From contig JABDGP010000020.1 in assembly GCA_013285945.1 (NCBI GenBank), forward strand, positions 1-44,535: 44,535 nt of DNA, given 5' to 3'. Positions 1 to 7,470 of the stretch are shown one piece after another; positions within the stretch are counted from its first letter, which is position 1, and each line of letters starts with the position of its first letter. Below the pieces are notes generated by a model, which was not told the origin of the DNA, did no database searches, and saw only the letters and a list, made by a program, of their open reading frames with translations. Origin of the DNA: Bacteroidota bacterium. GTDB taxonomy: Bacteria > Bacteroidota > Bacteroidia > Cytophagales > Cyclobacteriaceae. The position numbers and the translations under genes were made by a program.

Positions 1-67
1 GACAAGTTTTAGCCCAATTATGAAACATGCTTAATTTGCAGCCGTTTTCTATTTCTGTATCCGTTGC

Positions 68-1711
68 ATGAAAAAAAAGCTGGTTATCCTTTCAATTGCT
101 GTGCTGGGGTTGACTTTACTGTCATTCACCCCTCCGGCAGACCGTTTCTTTGAACTGGCCAAAAACCTTGAAATATTCGGTTCTCTCTTTAGGGAAGTAA
201 ATTCACTGTATGTGGATGATGTAAATCCCAACGTGATGGCGCGTAATGGAATCGATGCCATGCTTAATTCGCTCGACCCATACACCAATTATATACCTGA
301 AGATGAGGTAGAAGATTATCGTACATTAAATACAGGTCAGTATGGCGGAATCGGTGCATCTACTATCAACATCGGAAATCGCACAGTAGTAAACATGATC
401 TTCGAGAATTATCCTGCCTATAGAAACGGCTTGAAGATCGGTGACGAAATCATGAAACTTAACGGTGTTGAGTTATCCAAAATTACCGCTGAAGAATCCA
501 GCAGGTTGATGAAAGGCCAAATCGGTTCTCTTGTAAAAGTGAGTGTGAAGCGCTTCGGACAAGACAAACAAATCGACCTGGAATTCAAACGTGAGAAAAT
601 AAAAATCAACAGTGTGCCCTACTTTGGTATGGTTCCGTCACAAGATATAGGACTGGTACAACTTACTGAGTTTACCTCCGATTGTAGCAAGGAATTAAAA
701 AAAGGAATTCAGGCGTTGAAAGAGCAAGGGGCTAAAAAAATAATCCTTGACATTCGCGGCAACCCAGGTGGTCACCTCAACGAAGCTGTCGATATCTGTA
801 ATTTCTTTATCCCAAAAGGAAAATTGGTCGTAGCTACCAAAGGCAAAAGCGAGCTACGTGATTACGAAACTCAAGGAAACCCTTTGGATGAAAATATTCC
901 ATTAGTGATTTTGATTAACAGAGGAAGCGCCTCCGCTTCTGAGATTGTAGCCGGAACAATGCAGGATTATGATCGGGCTGTAGTTGTTGGCGAGAAATCG
1001 TATGGCAAAGGTCTCGTGCAAATGGGTAAGCCTTTCTCTTACAATTCTTATATCAAAATAACCACAGCAAAGTACTACACACCCAGTGGTCGTTGCATTC
1101 AGGTTTTGGATTACACCCATCGCAGGGCTGACGGAAGTGTTGGCACAGTACCCGATTCTCTCAAGAAAGAATTTAAAACCTCAGCAGGCAGAGTAGTTTA
1201 TGATGGCGGTGGAGTTGAACCTGACGTTGTGTTGAACTCAGATGAACCTGCCGGAATCGCTGTAGCTCTTGCCCGCCAAGGGTTCATTTTTGATTATGCA
1301 ACCATTTATGCTTCAACTCATGCGTCTATTGCTACACCAAAGAGTTTCGCACTAACCGCTGCGGAATACGATGAATTTGTAAACTGGATGAAAGGGAAAA
1401 AGATGGAGTACACAACTTCACTGGAGACCGGATTAAAAGAACTGGAGGACGAAGCTGCGCACGAAAAATACCTGCCTTTAATCAAGCAGCAGGTAGCGCT
1501 GGTAAAGCAGAAGATTGCCGAAATTCACCAGTCCGATTTCACACTCTTCAAAGAACAAATCAAATCTCTGTTAGAACATGAGATTGTGTCGCGCTATTAT
1601 TTTGAGAAAGGCGCTGCAGAATTCTCCCTCAACAACGATAGGGAAGTAAAAAAAGCGGTCGAAATACTTAACGATCCTGTCACGTACAAAAAGATTCTCC
1701 GTGTTCAGTGA
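68..1711 (+). CDS. S41 family C-terminal processing peptidase (CtpA/Prc-like) with PDZ domain
   Basis: Secreted serine protease that cleaves near protein C-termini, presumably in the periplasm. The start ATG is followed by a Lys-rich n-region and hydrophobic stretch (residues 2-22) that act as a signal peptide. A PDZ domain lies at about residues 80-165, and the S41 catalytic domain follows. The motif NRGSASASE (residues 284-292) holds the probable nucleophile Ser289, and GEKSYGKG holds Lys314. The 25-residue Ser-Lys spacing is that of E. coli Prc. A charged, helical C-terminal part (about 430-547) follows the protease core, as in other Bacteroidota members. The stop overlaps the next gene's GTG, so the two are probably co-translated. 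Family assignment is firm; the substrate is unknown. Confidence 0.93.
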   Translation: MKKKLVILSIAVLGLTLLSFTPPADRFFELAKNLEIFGSLFREVNSLYVDDVNPNVMARNGIDAMLNSLDPYTNYIPEDEVEDYRTLNTGQYGGIGASTINIGNRTVVNMIFENYPAYRNGLKIGDEIMKLNGVELSKITAEESSRLMKGQIGSLVKVSVKRFGQDKQIDLEFKREKIKINSVPYFGMVPSQDIGLVQLTEFTSDCSKELKKGIQALKEQGAKKIILDIRGNPGGHLNEAVDICNFFIPKGKLVVATKGKSELRDYETQGNPLDENIPLVILINRGSASASEIVAGTMQDYDRAVVVGEKSYGKGLVQMGKPFSYNSYIKITTAKYYTPSGRCIQVLDYTHRRADGSVGTVPDSLKKEFKTSAGRVVYDGGGVEPDVVLNSDEPAGIAVALARQGFIFDYATIYASTHASIATPKSFALTAAEYDEFVNWMKGKKMEYTTSLETGLKELEDEAAHEKYLPLIKQQVALVKQKIAEIHQSDFTLFKEQIKSLLEHEIVSRYYFEKGAAEFSLNNDREVKKAVEILNDPVTYKKILRVQ

Positions 1712-2589
1712 ACATTTCACGGATGAGAAAAGCTAAAGCACTAGTAATCGCCGTCTTTGTTTTTGGCGGGCTCCTTCTCATCATGGATTCATGCATGCAA
1801 TTCCGGATGAGCCATTCAGAAATCGATAAATTCTTTTCTAATAAAGAGAAGAAGGGCACATTACACCAATACAAGGTTGACAAGTGGCGTTCGATTAATT
1901 ACTTGCATGTAGGCGATGAAAATCTACCGTTAGTCATTTTTGTTCACGGATCACCCGGGTCGCTTAGTGCCTTTATCAATTTCATGGCAGACACCGCTAT
2001 TCTGAAAAGGGCGCAAGTTATCTCTGTTGACCGTGCTGGTTTTGGAGATTCTGATTTTGGGTATGCAGAAAAATCCTTGGAGAAACAGGCTGGCTACCTC
2101 AAGCCTATTCTTGAAAAATATAAAAGCAATAAACCTGTAATTCTCGTCGGGCACTCATTGGGCGGGCCGGTGGTCGCACGCATGGCAATGGATTACCAAA
2201 ACCTGATTGATGGCTTGGTGATTGTCGCGGGTTCAATCGATCCCGATCTGGAGCCGAATGAAACATGGTTCCGGGCACCATTGGCTACTCCGTTTTTAAG
2301 CTGGATTTTACCCCGCTCTTTCAAGGCGTCAAACTTAGAGATCTATAAACTCAAACCTGAGTTGCAGGAAATGCTGCCTCTTTGGAAAAACATTACGTGC
2401 CGAGTAATGGTAATACAAGGAAAAAAAGATGATTTGGTTTCACCTGCCAATGCCGACTTTGCAAAGAAAATGCTGGTCAATGCGGCTTCAGTAGATTTCA
2501 TTATCAAAGAAGACATGAATCACTTCGTGCCGTGGCAACATCCCGAATTGATACGGGAAGCAATCCTCAAGCTACTGGACAAAAAATAA
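1708..2589 (+). CDS. alpha/beta hydrolase, membrane-anchored or secreted
   Basis: Alpha/beta-hydrolase fold enzyme of unknown substrate. Visible elements are the oxyanion-hole motif HGSPGS near residue 80, the nucleophile elbow GHSLGG near residue 148 (Ser as nucleophile), a candidate acid Asp in the KKDD segment near 240, and the catalytic His in MNHF near 271. An N-terminal hydrophobic segment (about residues 8-24) suggests export or membrane anchoring. The GTG start overlaps the TGA of the upstream S41 protease in a GTGA arrangement. ATG at 1723 is an equally possible start that removes five residues. The coupling suggests a shared envelope role with the protease, but this is inference. 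Confidence 0.88.
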   Translation: MNISRMRKAKALVIAVFVFGGLLLIMDSCMQFRMSHSEIDKFFSNKEKKGTLHQYKVDKWRSINYLHVGDENLPLVIFVHGSPGSLSAFINFMADTAILKRAQVISVDRAGFGDSDFGYAEKSLEKQAGYLKPILEKYKSNKPVILVGHSLGGPVVARMAMDYQNLIDGLVIVAGSIDPDLEPNETWFRAPLATPFLSWILPRSFKASNLEIYKLKPELQEMLPLWKNITCRVMVIQGKKDDLVSPANADFAKKMLVNAASVDFIIKEDMNHFVPWQHPELIREAILKLLDKK

Positions 2590-2612
2590 GAGCGGCTGTT
2601 CACCGCTCTTAT
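2586..2612. terminator. bidirectional intrinsic terminator between hydrolase and glnN
   Basis: A perfect 10-bp stem (ATAAGAGCGG / CCGCTCTTAT) with a 7-nt loop lies between convergent genes. On the minus strand the stem is followed by a run of six T, a strong terminator for glnN. On the plus strand the T-rich tail (ATTTCATTT) is weaker. The stem begins inside the hydrolase stop region. Confidence 0.75.
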
Positions 2613-2631
2613 CATTTCATTTACAGAGTTC

Positions 2632-4794
2632 TTATCTGAGGAACAACAGTTCACGGTATTTGACCAATGGCCAGTCCTCGTCATCAATAAGCAATTCGAG
2701 GTCATCAACGGCATCGCGGATTACTTCGAAGTACTTCTCTTTGATATCATCACAATAGGCGATCGCACGCTTATGGGTATCAGTCATCTTGTTTACGCGC
2801 TTACGTTCTTCTACCATCGCTCTTACATTTTTCTTGATGGTATCAATATGTTCAGCAATTTCTTTGATCGTTTGAATCACTGCTTTGTTATCAACACCCA
2901 AGCCCTTCAATCCATTGGCATTGGTAATCAATTTGCTTTGATAGTTGATGGCTGTCGGCACGATATGATTCATGGCCAAGTCTCCCATTACGCGAGCTTC
3001 AATCTGTACACGCTTGATGTAAGACTCCAGCCTGATTTCATTGCGAGCCTCCACTTCTTTATGAGTAAGTACAGCATGTTTTTCGAAGAGCTCTGCAGAT
3101 TTCTTGGTCAAGTACGCATCCAAAGCGCGCGGCATGTTCTTCACGTTGTTCAACTTGCGTTTGGCAGCTTCCTTAACCCATTCGTCAGAATAACCATCGC
3201 CTCCAAAGCGAATGTCCTTTGATTCTTTAATGTACTTTCTCAAGACATTAACGACAGCCAAACGTCTTTCTTCTCCTTTTTCAATCAACTTGCTTACTTC
3301 TGCAAAGAATCTATCCAATTGATCAGCAACGATCAGGTTCAATGCTGTCATGGCAGTGGCGCAGTTGTCGCTGCTACCTACGGCGCGGAATTCAAACTTA
3401 TTGCCGGTGAAGGCGAAAGGCGAAGTGCGGTTACGGTCAGTGGCGTCCAAGATGATTTCAGGAATCTGGTCGATGCCCAGTTTCATGTACATATTGTCGC
3501 CCTTCTCGATTTTTACATTTCCCTTCTTCTCCAGTTCATCCAGTACAGCAGTCATTTGAGTACCAATAAACACAGACATGATTGCAGGAGGTGCTTCATT
3601 AGCGCCTAAGCGAAAGTCATTGCCCGGTGTGGCGATGCTGGCACGCAACAAGTCGGCATGCTCATGCACAGCCTTGATGGTGGTGATAAAGAATGTAAGG
3701 AAGAGTAAGTTGTCGCGCGCAGAGCTGGAAGGTGCATACAAGTTCACGCCTGTGTCAGTGATTAGCGACCAGTTGTTGTGCTTGCCGCTTCCGTTCACTC
3801 CGGCAAAAGGCTTTTCATGAAAAAGTATTTTCAGATCGTGCTTCTCTCCTACTCTGCTCATCACATCCATCATCAAAAGATTGTGATCGTTGGCCACGTT
3901 CACCTCCTCAAATAAAGGCGCTACTTCAAATTGGCTTGGCGCTACTTCATTGTGACGTGTCCGCACAGGGATTCCTAGCTTCCAGCATTCGATTTCAAAG
4001 TCGCGCATGAAGTCATAAACACGTGAAGGAATGGTACCAAAATAATGATCTTCCAATTGCTGTCCGCGAGCCGGAGCGTGACCAAATACAGTGCGGCCGG
4101 CCATCACCAGGTCGGGGCGGGCATTGTATAAGGCTTCGTCTACCACAAAATACTCTTGCTCTGATCCCAATGAAGCTACCACATGCTGTATGTCTTTATC
4201 AAAAAGCTGGCACACTTGCGTTGCGGCGAGGTCTACCGCCTTCAATGCTTTAAGTAATGGAGATTTGGCATCAAGGGTTTCGCCTGTATAAGAAACGAAG
4301 ACCGTCGGGATACTAAGAGTCCTTCCGTACAAAAACATAGGTGAGGTTGGGTCCCATGCGGTATAGCCGCGGGCTTCGAACGTGCTGCGAATACCTCCGC
4401 TGGGGAATGAAGAAGCATCTGGCTCTTGTTGTACCAGTTCGCTTCCTTTAAATTTCTCTATTCCCGAGAGTGCATCAAAAAAAGAGTCATGCTTTTCGGC
4501 AGTTCCTCCCGTCAGTGGCTGAAACCAGTGCGTAAAGTGGGTGGCACCTTTAGCCATTGCCCAGCTTTTTGCCGCAGACGCTACTGCATCGGTTGTTGCC
4601 TCGTCTATTTTCTCATGGTTTTTGATAGCGCTATTTACTTTTTTGTAAACAGCAGGCGCCAAAGTAGACCGCATCTGCTCCATGCCGAACACGTTTTCGC
4701 CAAAGAAGTGCGAAATGTTGGGTGTGGGCAGATCAACGTGGACTTTGAGCCGCTCATTCAGTTTTTTTAATGCCTCGAACCGTAATTTTGCCAT
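2632..4794 (-). CDS. glnN: glutamine synthetase type III
   Basis: ATP-dependent synthesis of glutamine from glutamate and ammonia, the main cytoplasmic ammonia-assimilation step. At 720 residues it has the length of GSIII (about 700-730) rather than GSI (about 470). It begins with the GSIII-specific N-terminal region (SHFFGENVFG near residue 28). Catalytic-core motifs appear in the expected order: NEVAPSQFEVAP near 282, GVNGSGKHNNWS near 333 and TDRNRTSPFAFTGNKFEFR near 450. A long helical C-terminal part follows. It is a single gene read toward the plus-strand hydrolase, with a strong shared terminator. The roughly 195-bp divergent gap to the PAP2 gene should hold its promoter, but no clear -7 box was found for this strand. 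Confidence 0.97.
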   Translation of the reverse strand: MAKLRFEALKKLNERLKVHVDLPTPNISHFFGENVFGMEQMRSTLAPAVYKKVNSAIKNHEKIDEATTDAVASAAKSWAMAKGATHFTHWFQPLTGGTAEKHDSFFDALSGIEKFKGSELVQQEPDASSFPSGGIRSTFEARGYTAWDPTSPMFLYGRTLSIPTVFVSYTGETLDAKSPLLKALKAVDLAATQVCQLFDKDIQHVVASLGSEQEYFVVDEALYNARPDLVMAGRTVFGHAPARGQQLEDHYFGTIPSRVYDFMRDFEIECWKLGIPVRTRHNEVAPSQFEVAPLFEEVNVANDHNLLMMDVMSRVGEKHDLKILFHEKPFAGVNGSGKHNNWSLITDTGVNLYAPSSSARDNLLFLTFFITTIKAVHEHADLLRASIATPGNDFRLGANEAPPAIMSVFIGTQMTAVLDELEKKGNVKIEKGDNMYMKLGIDQIPEIILDATDRNRTSPFAFTGNKFEFRAVGSSDNCATAMTALNLIVADQLDRFFAEVSKLIEKGEERRLAVVNVLRKYIKESKDIRFGGDGYSDEWVKEAAKRKLNNVKNMPRALDAYLTKKSAELFEKHAVLTHKEVEARNEIRLESYIKRVQIEARVMGDLAMNHIVPTAINYQSKLITNANGLKGLGVDNKAVIQTIKEIAEHIDTIKKNVRAMVEERKRVNKMTDTHKRAIAYCDDIKEKYFEVIRDAVDDLELLIDDEDWPLVKYRELLFLR

Positions 4795-4959
4795 AGTGGT
4801 TGTTTTTTATGTCAATTCTCCGGCAAAGAAAGTAATTTTTAGAGTCGGTAGGTTAAATTATACCCATCTTTTTAAAAAAAATAAGCCTCCAGGCGAGCCC
4901 GGCTCTAAGTCCGTAACCTGATCTCTGCTGAAGCCTTAATTCATAAGTTGAGTGATCCT

Positions 4960-4967
4960 TATATTTG
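4960..4967 (+). promoter_or_regulatory. Bacteroidota -7 box (TATATTTG) for the PAP2 gene
   Basis: A perfect match to the TAnnTTTG -7 consensus of Bacteroidota sigma factors, 22 nt upstream of the ATG at 4990. No good TTG -33 element lies at the usual 19-20 nt spacing. If used, transcription would start near 4973. This rules out the in-frame TTG at 4948 as the start codon. Confidence 0.4.
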
Positions 4968-4989
4968 CCAAAATTTCAATCAACCTCTG

Positions 4990-5619
4990 ATGCTACCCGG
5001 TCAACCTGTTAAGCTTTCAACCATCTTTATTTATCTGTGCGGCATCCTCATCTGCATTGGCATTGCACCCAGCCTCCCGCAGCTCGATTTTATTGCAGCT
5101 TGGCAAGACCCTGCCGCTACACGTACCGTTTCATTCTTTCAGTTTATCTCTGACTCGATCAGTTATATAAGCTTTGGCATACCGGTAGTAGTTACGATCG
5201 CCATGGAATTCAGGCGCGAATCCGGCAAAAAGCAAAGCAGGCTGTCGTTGCTCTATATTATCTTAAGCATTGCAGTAGCCGGATTGATTTCTTATGTGAT
5301 GAAGAAAACGTTTTCAGAGCCGCGGCCATATGAAATAGATTCGCGCATTGCGCAACTCAGCGTAGGAGGAGGCTATTCGTTACCCTCCGGGCATACAACG
5401 GAAGCTTTTGCATCGGCAATGGCATTGACTCTGCTTTACCCACGATGGTTTGTATTTGTCCCTGTTTTCTTCTGGGCGTCTTTAGTCGCTACCTCACGAA
5501 TCTATCTGGGTGTACATTATCCATTCGATATCCTCGTTGGCATGTTCATTGGATCAAGTGTCTCTTCGGCAGGTTACTACTTCGTCTTTGCAAAATACGT
5601 GCTACCAAAGAAATCGTAA
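4990..5619 (+). CDS. PAP2 family phosphatase, integral membrane
   Basis: Membrane phosphatase of the phosphatidic acid phosphatase type 2 superfamily. Its likely substrate is a lipid phosphate such as undecaprenyl pyrophosphate or phosphatidylglycerol phosphate. All three PAP2 signature motifs are present: K-x6-RP in KKTFSEPRP (about residues 105-113), PSGHT (about 131-135) and SRIYLGVHYPFD (about 169-180), with the catalytic histidines in the last two. Several hydrophobic segments flank them. I place the start at ATG 4990 because the upstream in-frame TTG (4948) lies before a perfect -7 box. The protein is then 209 residues. The gene converges on an ABC permease 12 bp downstream. The exact lipid substrate cannot be read from sequence. 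Confidence 0.9.
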   Translation: MLPGQPVKLSTIFIYLCGILICIGIAPSLPQLDFIAAWQDPAATRTVSFFQFISDSISYISFGIPVVVTIAMEFRRESGKKQSRLSLLYIILSIAVAGLISYVMKKTFSEPRPYEIDSRIAQLSVGGGYSLPSGHTTEAFASAMALTLLYPRWFVFVPVFFWASLVATSRIYLGVHYPFDILVGMFIGSSVSSAGYYFVFAKYVLPKKS

Positions 5620-5630
5620 GCAACTGGTCA

Positions 5631-6416
5631 TCAGCCTTTCTCCTTTTTTGTAACGTAGAGCACATATCCTGCACCAGTGATTGCAATGAAGTAGCCCACC
5701 GCCATCCAGTGGATGTTTGCAGCAGGAACGCTTGCTTTGCTTACCACCTCGCCTTTCAGGAAGTTGAACATGCTATATGTGTAAGGGATGACATAACCGT
5801 ATTTCCACGAAAGTGAACCAAGTGCAGCAACCCAAAGCATGAAGCCGGCACCAATTGGAATGAGGAAATTCTTGTATCTCAAACTTATCAGGTACTGCAG
5901 AGCAATGATGGGCAGGCAGTCAACGAAATAATACATGTTTTCCTTTAAGAACCACATAAAGGGAATGGATTCTTTCGGGTAGGACACGCCTGGGAAAAGC
6001 AAGTAAGGAATTACAGCCGACAAGTAAATGCCGATATTAAACAAGAGAAAGAATTGAAGCATCATAGCAAGGATGATCACCAGCTTGGAAAAGAAAATCG
6101 TGGTGAGGCTTAAAGGAACGGTATGTAGTTGTTTCCACGTGTTGTTCTTATACTCCATCTGAGTTACCAGGCTCGTTGCCAGTATCACGCCTATCGGCAA
6201 TAAGAACAAAGCCATCGATTCCCAATTGTTCCTCCAAAGAAGTTTCCAAAATCCCGAAGCTTCATAGAGCGCGGGCAGTCTGTCGGAGTGAACGATCCTT
6301 GCCACGATAATTATTGAAGGAGTAAAAAAGCCTCCGACAATGGCAAGCCACGAAGCAAGACTACGTTTCCGCTTAATCCATTCGCTTTGCAAACTGTTTA
6401 CAAAAGAAATTGTCAT
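5631..6416 (-). CDS. ABC-2 type transporter permease
   Basis: Integral membrane subunit of an ABC exporter, 261 residues. It has about six hydrophobic segments and the N-terminal pattern of lantibiotic-immunity/bacitracin-type permeases (SLQSEWIKRKRSLASWL), with a membrane segment straight after. It lies 3 bp downstream of the ATPase gene on the same strand, so the two form a two-gene exporter operon. Such pairs are known for peptide antibiotic resistance and for self-immunity. No bacteriocin gene or regulator is adjacent, so the substrate is unknown. Confidence 0.85.
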   Translation of the reverse strand: MTISFVNSLQSEWIKRKRSLASWLAIVGGFFTPSIIIVARIVHSDRLPALYEASGFWKLLWRNNWESMALFLLPIGVILATSLVTQMEYKNNTWKQLHTVPLSLTTIFFSKLVIILAMMLQFFLLFNIGIYLSAVIPYLLFPGVSYPKESIPFMWFLKENMYYFVDCLPIIALQYLISLRYKNFLIPIGAGFMLWVAALGSLSWKYGYVIPYTYSMFNFLKGEVVSKASVPAANIHWMAVGYFIAITGAGYVLYVTKKEKG

Positions 6417-6419
6417 AGC

Positions 6420-7322
6420 TCAGTTGTTGATCAGGTCCATAAAGATTGCCTCCAAATCATTTTTAATGATGCTCATCTCATACACTTCTATTCCATCGTT
6501 CACCAATTGCCTGTTTACACTCGCTATTCTTTCTTTAGCCATGATTGGCAGTGTGATCTTTCCGTTTCTAATCTCCGGTGCCATGCCGTTATTGCCGATG
6601 ATCTGCATTGCTTTCGCTTCATCACTAGTGTCAATGACTACTGAGGATTGCTGCTCTTTTTGCTTCAACTCGCTCAGGGTTCCCTGAAACATCATCTTTC
6701 CTTTATTAATGATGCCCACGTGTGTCACCAGCTTTTCTATTTCGGGCAACAGATGGCTTGATATAACAATTGTGATTCCGTGATCGCGATTCAACTTTTT
6801 TAATAACTCACGCATGTCGATGATGCCGTTGGGATCTAATCCATTGGTCGGCTCATCGAGGATCAGTAGCGCAGGACTGTGAAGCAACGCTACTGCAATA
6901 CTTAAACGCTGTTTCATTCCCAGCGAAAACTGACTGGCCTTTTTGTTGCCTGTATCCGGCAAACCGACGAGGTTGAGAACTTCCTGAATACGAGTCTTTG
7001 GGCATTGATAAATCTTCTGCAGCAGACTTAAGTTCTCGGTGGCTGTAAGGTGACCATACAGCGACGGGCTCTCGATCAGCGACCCGACTTTTCTTAAAAC
7101 ACCTATCCTGTTTTCATTAAAGGGCTGACCAAAGAATGAAATTATGCCTGCCTGCTTCTTCAGCAAGCCAAGCACCAATCGCAGTGTTGTTGTTTTGCCT
7201 GCCCCATTAGGCCCCAGAAAGCCGTAGATACTCCCTTCCGTCACCTGCAAGCTGATGTCTTTGAGTATGATCTCGTTTTTCGAAAATCGGTGCGTCAGTT
7301 CACGGGTCTCTAAGCTGTACAT
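6420..7322 (-). CDS. ABC transporter ATP-binding protein (BcrA/lantibiotic-immunity type)
   Basis: Cytoplasmic ATPase that powers the adjacent permease. It has Walker A GPNGAGKT (residues 37-44), an ABC signature FSLGMKQ (132-138), Walker B LLILDEP (152-158) followed by TNGLDP, and the switch His in ISSHLLPE near 194. A C-terminal extension of about 80 residues, typical of the BcrA/CcmA-like drug-export group, follows the nucleotide-binding domain. It starts at ATG 7322 with about 150 bp of spacer from the next upstream gene on this strand. Confidence 0.93.
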   Translation of the reverse strand: MYSLETRELTHRFSKNEIILKDISLQVTEGSIYGFLGPNGAGKTTTLRLVLGLLKKQAGIISFFGQPFNENRIGVLRKVGSLIESPSLYGHLTATENLSLLQKIYQCPKTRIQEVLNLVGLPDTGNKKASQFSLGMKQRLSIAVALLHSPALLILDEPTNGLDPNGIIDMRELLKKLNRDHGITIVISSHLLPEIEKLVTHVGIINKGKMMFQGTLSELKQKEQQSSVVIDTSDEAKAMQIIGNNGMAPEIRNGKITLPIMAKERIASVNRQLVNDGIEVYEMSIIKNDLEAIFMDLINN

Positions 7323-7429
7323 TGCTTTTGTAGTCTTAATTCTCTTAGACTTTGTTTGCCCGATGACGATGAGAGCTACCGATTGTTACAAACCCTGGCA
7401 ACATGAAAGCGCGATCCATACAAAACAAA

Positions 7430-7449
7430 AAGCTCCCGTGTGGGAGCTT
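7430..7449 (-). terminator. intrinsic terminator after the MacB/FtsX-like permease
   Basis: An 8-bp perfect stem (AAGCTCCC / GGGAGCTT) with a GTGT-type tetraloop. On the minus strand it is followed by TTTTTGTTTTG. It lies about 20 bp beyond the stop of the 789-residue permease, so it separates that gene from the downstream two-gene ABC operon. Confidence 0.8.
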
Positions 7450-7470
7450 CTTATGAGAGGCTTGCTATAT

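Noticed and set aside
2773..4770. Several 70-150-residue plus-strand frames inside glnN
   Set aside because: All are antisense to a complete type III glutamine synthetase with all its motifs.
4948..4989. TTG start for the PAP2 phosphatase
   Set aside because: It lies upstream of a perfect -7 box at 4960-4967 and adds non-conserved residues before the ATG.
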